Origin: Erythroxylum novogranatense
Lineage: Eukaryota > Streptophyta > Magnoliopsida > Malpighiales > Erythroxylaceae
Direction of reading: 5' to 3'
DNA length: 64,000 nt
Assembly (NCBI GenBank): GCA_029891385.1
Contig: CM057234.1
Span: forward strand, 18,710,350-18,774,349
In this document: positions 57,136-64,000 of the stretch, in pieces
Layout: each line of letters begins with the position of its first letter
Numbering within the stretch: position 1 is the stretch's first letter
Program-made: the position numbers and the translations under genes
The notes under the pieces: generated by a model
Databases searched by the model: none
The model's input: the letters and a program-made list of their open reading frames with translations, nothing else
Told to the model about the DNA's origin: nothing

Positions 57136-59316
57136 TCACGACTCGGTAGCTACAGATCTTTCTTCCTCATCCTTCAAGGCGTTGATCATTTGAGCAACTT
57201 GCCTCATCGTCGGCCTTTCTCCAGGAGACTGATTAACACATTTTATACCCACTCGAAGCAGGTTCACCATCCTCTCTTCACTTGCACCCTCTAAGATAAG
57301 GGACTTGTCGAAAACCTCTGCTGTCCATTCCTCTCGGACAACAGCTTGGACCCAAGTAGCCAAGTCCATTCCATTGGTCTGTGTTAGCTTACCAGTTAGC
57401 AACTCGAGCAGGATCTGTCCAAAGCCATAAATGTCTGCTTGGAAGGCATTTGATGAACTTATAACAGGACGTTGGATAACGTTGGCAGCTATAGAGGACT
57501 CTTGATTATCAATAGCCTTAAGTCCGTATTCACTTATGCAAGCTTCCATCTTATCGTTGAGCAAGATGTTGGGGGATTTCAAATTTCCATGAGCTATCCC
57601 ATCTTTATGAAGTTCTCGATGCATGTAGGCTATTGCTTCAGCAATGGTAGCTGCAGCGCTAAGTCTGCTGGCCCATCCGAACTCTCGCCCAAGTTGACTT
57701 CCTGAAATATTCATTTACGTGGAACCAATTATGGATGTTTTTCCCATGTCTTTCCAAGATTTGAAGGTGTGATAAATAAGATGTACAATAGCTGAGATGA
57801 ATATACAAACATAAACTTTTTTTTAGACAAGTTGGAGTAACAGAAGCATTCACACTTGATTTTTCTCCTTTCAGGTTAAAGTTAAACTTAAGTCGTCTAA
57901 GCAACTGTTGTACCACTCATGCCTTTGATGTGAATTAAGAAAATGCAAGACTGTGTAGTTACCATGAATAAATCTCGGGAGACTTCCATTCTGCAGAAAT
58001 TCGTAGACCAATAGCTTTTCTTGATTTGAACAGTAGAAGGCAAGAGGTGTCAATACATTTGGATGCTTCACTTCATATATCCTCTGCATCCTCTGCTTAA
58101 ATTCGTCCCTTGAAATCGCCCAATCCTTAATCCTTTTGACAGCCAGCTTTTCTCCCTCCTCAAGCATCACCATATAAAGGCTACCGTGTTTTCCTCTTCC
58201 AAGCAATTCAGCAGGAGCGCTCAACAGGTTGTCAAAGTTTAGTCCATTAACTACCGGACTAGTAAGAACAATCAATGAGGAAGAAGCCCTTGCACTTTCA
58301 GCTGAAGTACCTGAAGGGTCTGACATGTTCGCCCTAACTTCATGCTCACCTGATACACCACTAAGATAGTTCATACTGTCATCAACTGACAAAATTTTGT
58401 TTACTGTCTCACCTTTCTCTTCCTCCTTCCTTCTTTTATAGACCTTTACGGCAACGAGGGTGAAGACGAAGAAGGCTAATATGGCATAGCCAGAGTACAT
58501 AAGAACGTCCTCTTTTGAAGCTCCCTCAGGTTTCTTCTGACCTGAAGGCGTCGATAAGCTTCCATTCTCTGAGGCCATACAAAGTGTTCGCAAAGGAGGT
58601 CCACATAACAAAGGGTTGTCCATGAAGTTGCTCTCATTGTATCCTCCGTTGGTGATCAGAATCGGACCACTTAAGTTGTTAAAGGAAACATTGAACCTAT
58701 CAAAATTTGGGAAGTCAAAGTTTGGTATTTTACCTGTGAACCGATTGTGGTCTGCGAGAAAAACTCTGAGACCTGAAATCTGTGACAAATCTGGCAATTC
58801 ACCAATGAACATATTATTTGAAACATCTAGTCTTTTCAGATTCTTTAGCATGGGGAGTGTGCCAGGAAGACTTCCCGAGAACTTGTTATTGCCAATCACC
58901 AAGAGACTCAGGTTTTTGCAATTGCCTATTTCAGTTGGGAGCTGACCGCCAATGTTGTTATACTGGATATTAATTATTGTAAGAAATGCAGCAAGAGGTT
59001 GGGTGTTGCAAAGAGCACCGGCATCAAGAACTCCAGACAGATCGGCGCGGATGAGTTCTATTTTCGTCACTGAATCTCCGTCACAGGTAACACCCTCCCA
59101 GCCATCGAGGCAGGGGTCAGTCGTGTGGTTCCAGCCAAAACTAGGATCGGGCAAGCCAGTGGTGCCATTCAATTTCGCAAGAACGCTAATGAGCAAGTTT
59201 TTAACATGGTCATCAACAGCAGAATTTGCGGTATGGCTTAGAAGTAAAACTAAAATGAAGAATACCCCAAGGACGGTTTGCTTCATTATGGATGATTTGA
59301 GCTCTGACGCAAACAT
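57136..59316 (-). CDS. LRR receptor-like pseudokinase, 2 exons, 639 aa
   Basis: Exons 59316-57963 and 57701-57136 join with a GT-AG intron of 261 bp (phase 1). The ATG at 59314-59316 gives 639 aa; the second Met (59284-59286, residue 11, MKQTVLGVFF) makes a cleaner signal peptide. Layout: signal peptide, LRRNT with Cys69 and Cys78, about five LRRs (residues 108-220, e.g. LKRLDVSNNMFIGELPDLSQ), transmembrane helix about 273-291, juxtamembrane, then a kinase-like domain from about 365. The glycine loop LGRGKHGSLY and the VAVK-type lysine (K394) are present. The catalytic loop is HGNLKSPNI (489-497), with Asn where the catalytic Asp belongs, and the DFG site is EYG (509-511). So phosphotransfer is very unlikely; the family's proposed role is ligand perception or scaffolding with an active partner. 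It resembles probable inactive LRR-III kinases. Intact coding frame. Confidence 0.93.
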
Positions 59317-59477
59317 GTCACTAGGATAGCTTTATCAGCAGAAAGCCAGAAAGGTTTTAGACTCGACACAGTTTCAATGGTTAGGAGGATAGCCCTATGC
59401 TCAAATGATTGCTAGGATGTGTTGTACTGTCAATTGGCTGATTCCACAATGAAATGTGCATGCTTCTCAAATTTATT

Positions 59478-59512
59478 ACGTCACTGTGGTCAAAGCATAA
59501 GTCATTTTTATA
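59478..59512 (-). promoter_or_regulatory. Putative promoter elements of the pseudokinase gene
   Basis: Reverse-strand TATAAAAA (59505-59512), then TTGACC (59488-59493, W-box core) and TGACGT (59478-59483, TGACG-type), about 160-200 bp before the ATG. Such short motifs are common by chance. Confidence 0.4.
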
Positions 59513-59519
59513 CAGTTTA

Positions 59520-60329
59520 AAACAAAAACAAGGTGCCGGCTGATGCAGAACTATCAGAATTGTAATAAGATGCCATTTTAATATAAGAATATACCTAAGC
59601 CCTTAAATACTTGACGAGTTTGCATAAGGGTAAACGGTGGTATTATCGTCACACGATCTTCAAGTAAAAGCTGAAATGTTCATTAGTCTTTTCTGATCGA
59701 AATTGAAAGTCCAGTGAAAAAGCCGTAGTTTGTTTTACACCAGTTGTGGTTTTCCCCGACTTTTCCGGCGATTCTTTCCCTAGGTTCAGAAATGCTGCGA
59801 CGTCGCCGTTGTTAACACTGTATACATGAGAGAAGTGAAAAATAATCCATCAAGGGCTTTTAACCTTGGTGCTTAAGAATTAACCTACACTGAGGAACTC
59901 ATGGGACCATATCGGCTATTAATGACTTCCAATGTGTTCTACAGTCAGTCACTAAATAAAATAATTTAAGTCTTTTTTTATCTTATATATATATGTTTAA
60001 ATGTCATGGGATAAATTTACATTGAATATGAAGAAAAAAAAGAGATTTATATTGTATTTATATATTATTTTAAATTATTTCCAGTCATTATTTTATTAAT
60101 AATAAATATTAATAGAGCGTAAAAGATTGTCACACATTTTCAAGTCAAACTAAAAGTCTATATGACACATTATTTGTATACCTATAGAAATTTCTATTGT
60201 GATTGTTGTATAAGTGATCTTTTGATTTGAAATCCTTCAAGTTATCTTATATATGGATTACTATATTTTGATATTATTTATAACATAATCTACTCAATAT
60301 AACATAAACTATTAGAGATAGTTTAGTGA
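59520..60329. other. Intergenic region
   Basis: Upstream flank of the pseudokinase gene, then AT-rich DNA. No gene recognised. Confidence 0.5.
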
Positions 60330-61185
60330 TTAATCAATTCATTGCTTCGTTTTTCTTTATTAGTATTAATTTGAAAATTTCTTAGTGAAGATAGAATAAC
60401 ATTTTGTAAAATACTTTACAAATGTTATCAATTGAATCGACTACTAATAATAACATGATTGAATTCAAATAGAGTAGACATTAATTTCATACTTTATATT
60501 TAATCAAATCATTGTATGATAAAAAATTTAATTATACAAAAAGTTAGTTAAAACTATTTTGACGAGATTTCTAAATATTTTAGTGATCATGATGTATTGT
60601 TAAATATCAATCTTGATCTATATAGATTCTAAATATGATTTAAGGTTATAATTTTATATACTGTCAATATATTTGAAAATCTAATAGGTCACAAACAAAG
60701 AACTAATTGTAGATAGAAAAGAATTTTAAATCAAGTTATATGTGACTATAAAGTTTGAAAAATTTTATGATTAAGTATGAGATTTTAATAAATAAAGATC
60801 AATTTAATAAATATTGAATTTTATTTGGACATAATTGATCTTTAATTAAAATTAATTATAATTCTAATTAGAGTTAATTAAAATTATAATTTAATCTCAA
60901 TTAAATTACTAAAATGTTAAGCTTTAAGAGAGTTATTCCTTTTATTTACCCATTTTGTACTATTTATAAAGTTCTCTCGACATATTATGAGAATATCATT
61001 AGAAATTAGAAATTTATGTAATTATGGTGATTGTGATGAGTCAATTTCAGAAATGATTTTAAGGAAAATGATAACAAAAAGAATCAAAATTCAAAATAAG
61101 GTAATTATATTTTGTTATAATTTATGTGTTAATTATATTATATAATTTAAATAATTTTGAATTTTAAAAAATTAAAACGAAAAAT
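60330..61185. repeat. Dispersed AT-rich repeat, copy 2 (first copy at 2150-3085)
   Basis: Same block order as copy 1 in the same orientation. Shared landmarks include ATAGAGTAGA(C)ATTAATTTCATA-type words, TAATTATAATTC and TTGTGATGA. Confidence 0.55.
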
Positions 61186-61859
61186 TTGCAATTATTTCGC
61201 TACATTCGGCATGAGGTACACGTGTATCGTACTGAACTTGTTGATGCTCAAATAATGAAAGTCACAAGAATAGACAACACTGCAGGCCTCTGAATCGGAC
61301 GTACAAATGAAAACATATTCAATTCCTTCTCTTTGTATTAGAGTTTGGCCACAACATACGTGCCCGATGGCTATATACCACTGTATGTATTTGTCTCCAC
61401 TCTCTACTAACTTTTACACGGTCGAATGTGTATTGTTAGTGACAGAAGGAATATTGATTTGATCATGCTCATCTATGTGTCTCACATCAATCTGTTGTCA
61501 ATTTTATGACCATTAATGATTAGCTATGTAGTTGCTTCCATATTTTAGTTACAAAACTTTTCAGTGTGTCATGGATGCTAACGTCCATATTTTAGCTATG
61601 TACCTGAACTTGGGAGGAGCTTCCAAAGTCTTAGATTCTTCTTTAGTATCGTCCTTTTCTGTGTCTCCTTCTCAGTGAAATTCATACTCACATTCACATT
61701 TACATTTGGATTCTCATTTGGCATGGTCCGCAATCGAAAGAGTACATGCATAGTCAGTCCAACACCCCCCTCCCCCTTCTCTCTATATATATATATTGTA
61801 TTATAAAGAAAGTAAAATAAACAACTTACATAACAAGGCATGATGGCTAGACCCTGCTA
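61186..61859. other. Intergenic region
   Basis: A reverse frame at 61596-61841 has no recognisable family and is not supported as a gene. A (TA)n run lies near 61785. Confidence 0.4.
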
Positions 61860-62420
61860 TATCCTCTAGGAGGATCGAAAGGTATTATGAAGGCGCATAT
61901 ACAAAGGTGGTAATACTCAAATTAAAATTGACAATAAAAGTGACTAACCAATCGACGCATCGATTGTCTTTCTTGTACGTGCGATGAGAAAGAACTATCC
62001 AATTACGATTTAGAAGTTCAGTGATGTTGAAAATGAGAGGATTAGTAGAGGTGAGGCAGGTAGCTGAGTCAGAAATAGATTGAAGTGTCACCTAGGAATT
62101 CAACTCTAAGATCACTTGACGTTATCTGAGGTCCCGAGCTAGCGTCAATCCGAAGAACACACCCCAAAGTTCTGTGGTGAACTAAGAGCACCATCTAAAA
62201 TTCTGAACAAAGCCTCCAAGCTAGGAGTTGTTGCTGTCCCGTAGAAGTCCGCCCGCGGAGGTCAAGGAAGGGTCTGTTCGGCTCGCCTTGTCTGTATTGA
62301 GTTTCACCCAGCCCGACCCTGGGGTACTCCAACCAATGAGATGCGTGTGACGCGATCAGTGCCCAAGTACTGGTCTCTCGTACCAGCTCAAAGCAGTGTG
62401 TATTTGATGGATATAGTCAA
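61860..62420 (-). pseudogene. LINE relic, C-terminal RNase H domain
   Basis: Reverse frames give the L1 RNase H order: WVKLNT-D (about 62290), SAGGLLRD, ELWGVFFGLTLARDL (62160), VTLQSISDSA (62080-62090) and HRTYKKDNRCVDWL (61960). Frames shift and stop. The 3' end has no clear poly(A). Confidence 0.75.
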
Positions 62421-62763
62421 GAATATCGTGAACAAGAGAGGTAAGTCAGGAGAATTGAGGATCAAAATTTGATCAATTCTGTCATGACTACAAAAACCAA
62501 CAAATGAGGGACCAATTGAATCCACAAATTTGTCGATGTCACTGAAGAATTGTGGGAAGCCAATCATGGACCCTAAGGGTGAAAAAGTCAGTTTGTTATT
62601 TCATGATCATTGAGTTTTAAATTGTACTCGTACATGAGTCATTGGTGAGGGCAGTCAGATTTGGGATTCTGGCAGCTAAATTGCTTCCTCATGGCTACGC
62701 ACTCCTGCTAAATTGTGAGCACGCGGATGAGAATGCCATAGTCGATTCGATGTTTGTATCCCA
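62421..62763. other. Unassigned DNA
   Basis: No gene recognised between the LINE relic and the gypsy LTR. Confidence 0.4.
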
Positions 62764-63278
62764 TGATGCATTTCAACTAGAAAATGTGATTTTAATTTTT
62801 TAAAATTTTATAATTAAATTAAATTAAATAAAATTAATTTAATATAATAATTATTAGTGGTCGGGTCAGCCGTGTTGGGCCCGGATCCAGTCAAAAAGAC
62901 CCGTGGGCCGATCGGTTCATTCTTCAGATATCAGTTTTATGCCTAGGCCAAGCCCAAGTCCAGCCCATGCCCTCCTTGGCTCATCCGTAGAAGGAAGTCT
63001 CTCATGCAAACACGTAAAAGACTAAAACCTAGTTGTAACTTCATATTTAAGGGATAATTTCACCAAATTGAGGTACGCAATCATAACCTAGTTTTTCTCT
63101 GCATTCATCAACCTCACCTTCACCAAAAGACTGACTTGAGCGTCGAAGGGGCTAATCGGGACACAACTCCCGACAAGCCTTCTTTGTTTTGCAAGTATCT
63201 TCACGTTGGATTCATCACAGAAAGTGGCCGACTTATGGATCCGAACGGTAACGTACAATTTAGCCAAAATCTGGCAGA
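62764..63278 (+). repeat. 5' LTR (right part) of a Tat-like Ty3-gypsy element
   Basis: The stretch ends CTGGCAGAACCA directly before a primer-binding-like region. It contains CTGACTTGAGCGTCGAAGG (about 63129) and TTTGTTTTGCAAGTATCTTC, words typical of the transcribed end of Tat-type LTRs. The left end is a guess. Confidence 0.5.
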
Positions 63279-63300
63279 ACCAATTGACGCCCACCGTGGG
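63279..63300 (+). other. Primer-binding region of the Tat-like element
   Basis: ATTGACGCCCACCGTGGGG resembles the TTGGCGCC...CCGTGGGG stretch next to plant Tat-type LTRs. Confidence 0.6.
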
Positions 63301-64000
63301 GCCCGACTTTCGAGCACCACGTCCAGAAACACACAGATCAGTCAGGCGGCGGCGACAAACCCTGATATAGCCGCTATTGCGGCTCTGGCGATGCAACGCA
63401 TGGGTTTGCAGCTACCTGCAACTCTGCCGCCTGCACCACATGTTTCCCGCACGAAATCCTCAGATCCTAACGATCAACCGCAACCTCAGAACTTGGAACA
63501 AGAAGAACAGAGTGTTGTTTTAGAGGATAACGCTGCACTCAATATGCACCCGAATCTCCGACACCGATCGGATGCAGATCCTCTTCCGCCTGTGCACACC
63601 TCCCTCACTCGAAAACAGATTGAGGAAGCAGCTGATTTATTGATCCGCCAGATTTTGCAATCTCGGCCAAGATAACGGTAAATGCCGCTCGCATGCAAGC
63701 CATGATGACAGAACAAAGATGACGACCGATCACCACCCGACCGAAAACCTAGAGAAAATCGTGGATGATCGGATTAACGCAGCTATGAGCTTCCGTCCAG
63801 ATCGCCCGAGAGCACAGTACAACTCTCCCTTTACTCCGAAAATCTTGGATAACCTCCCGGCGCCCGGCACCAAAATACCGACCCCCGAAAAATACACTGA
63901 AAAGACCGACCCCTGGATTACCTGCAACACTTCCAGTCCATGATGAATCTGCATTGCATCCCGGACGCCATACAGTGTAAGGCTTTCTGTATGGCCTTTC
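63301..64000 (+). pseudogene. Tat-like gypsy gag, 5' part (continues beyond window)
   Basis: An open frame to 63675 carries DIAAIAALAMQRMGLQLP and ends with a stop; a following frame has PFTPKILDNLPAPGTKIPTP, and the third runs LQHFQSMMNLHCIPDAIQCK, the usual PFTxxI...FxxxMxLxxxxDAxxCKAF order of these gag proteins. At least one frameshift (near 63920) shows damage. No capsid or pol is within the window. Confidence 0.7.

Noticed and set aside
58616..59329. Forward frames of 109 and 125 codons
   Set aside because: Antisense shadows of the pseudokinase first exon.
61596..61841. 81-codon reverse frame
   Set aside because: Repetitive Asn/Val stretch, no recognisable family, no supporting promoter or splice signal.

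Overview
The window is a eukaryotic, plant nuclear chromosome segment, most likely from a dicot. Evidence: multi-exon genes with GT-AG introns, plant-specific families (an NHL-repeat membrane protein, an ATL-type RING-H2 ligase, an LRR receptor-like pseudokinase, a PIP-type peptide precursor), a nuclear tRNA-Asn, and abundant plant retrotransposons (Ty1-copia, Ty3-gypsy chromovirus and Tat-like, L1-type LINEs, a tRNA-derived SINE, a probable TRIM, a foldback MITE, and a long-LTR non-autonomous element). The species cannot be fixed from the sequence alone.

Layout. 1-10 kb is repeat debris: the right end of a long LTR, a 0.9-kb dispersed repeat, a reverse-strand copia relic split by a solo LTR, a forward LINE relic, and a TRIM-like element. 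11.0-15.4 kb is a gene island: a 7-exon NHL gene (+), tRNA-Asn (+), and a small secreted-peptide gene (-). 16.2-17.2 kb holds a large inverted repeat and a 72-bp tandem repeat. 18.0-33.4 kb is one reverse-strand Ty1-copia element (5-bp target duplication CTCAA), split by a 10.7-kb element with two LTRs of about 5.03 kb around only 641 bp of non-coding DNA (target duplication TTGGC). 33.6-36.3 kb holds a foldback MITE and a second reverse-strand copia relic carrying a SINE. 37.1-45.8 kb is a LINE whose reading frame is cut by a rearranged chromovirus (38793-44511, target duplication CCTAG). Just after the LINE poly(A) is a damaged small conserved plant gene (45905-46230). 47.3-48.5 kb is an intact ATL RING-H2 gene (-). 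50.8-57.1 kb is a cluster of broken copia elements. 57.1-59.3 kb is an intact two-exon LRR pseudokinase gene (-). 60.3-61.2 kb is the second copy of the dispersed repeat, 61.9-62.4 kb a LINE RNase H relic (-), and the window ends inside a Tat-like gypsy element.

The host genes do not form an operon or pathway: they are independent units (secretion/membrane, ubiquitin ligation, receptor signalling, peptide signalling) separated by repeats. The window's main interest is its layered insertion history, readable from four target-site duplications, plus structures that standard annotation would miss (the long-LTR element, the chimeric LINE and LTR-pol-LTR-gag-LTR junctions, the SINE, the hairpin, and the dispersed repeat pair). 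No undescribed protein system was found; the best candidates for novelty are these repeat architectures.
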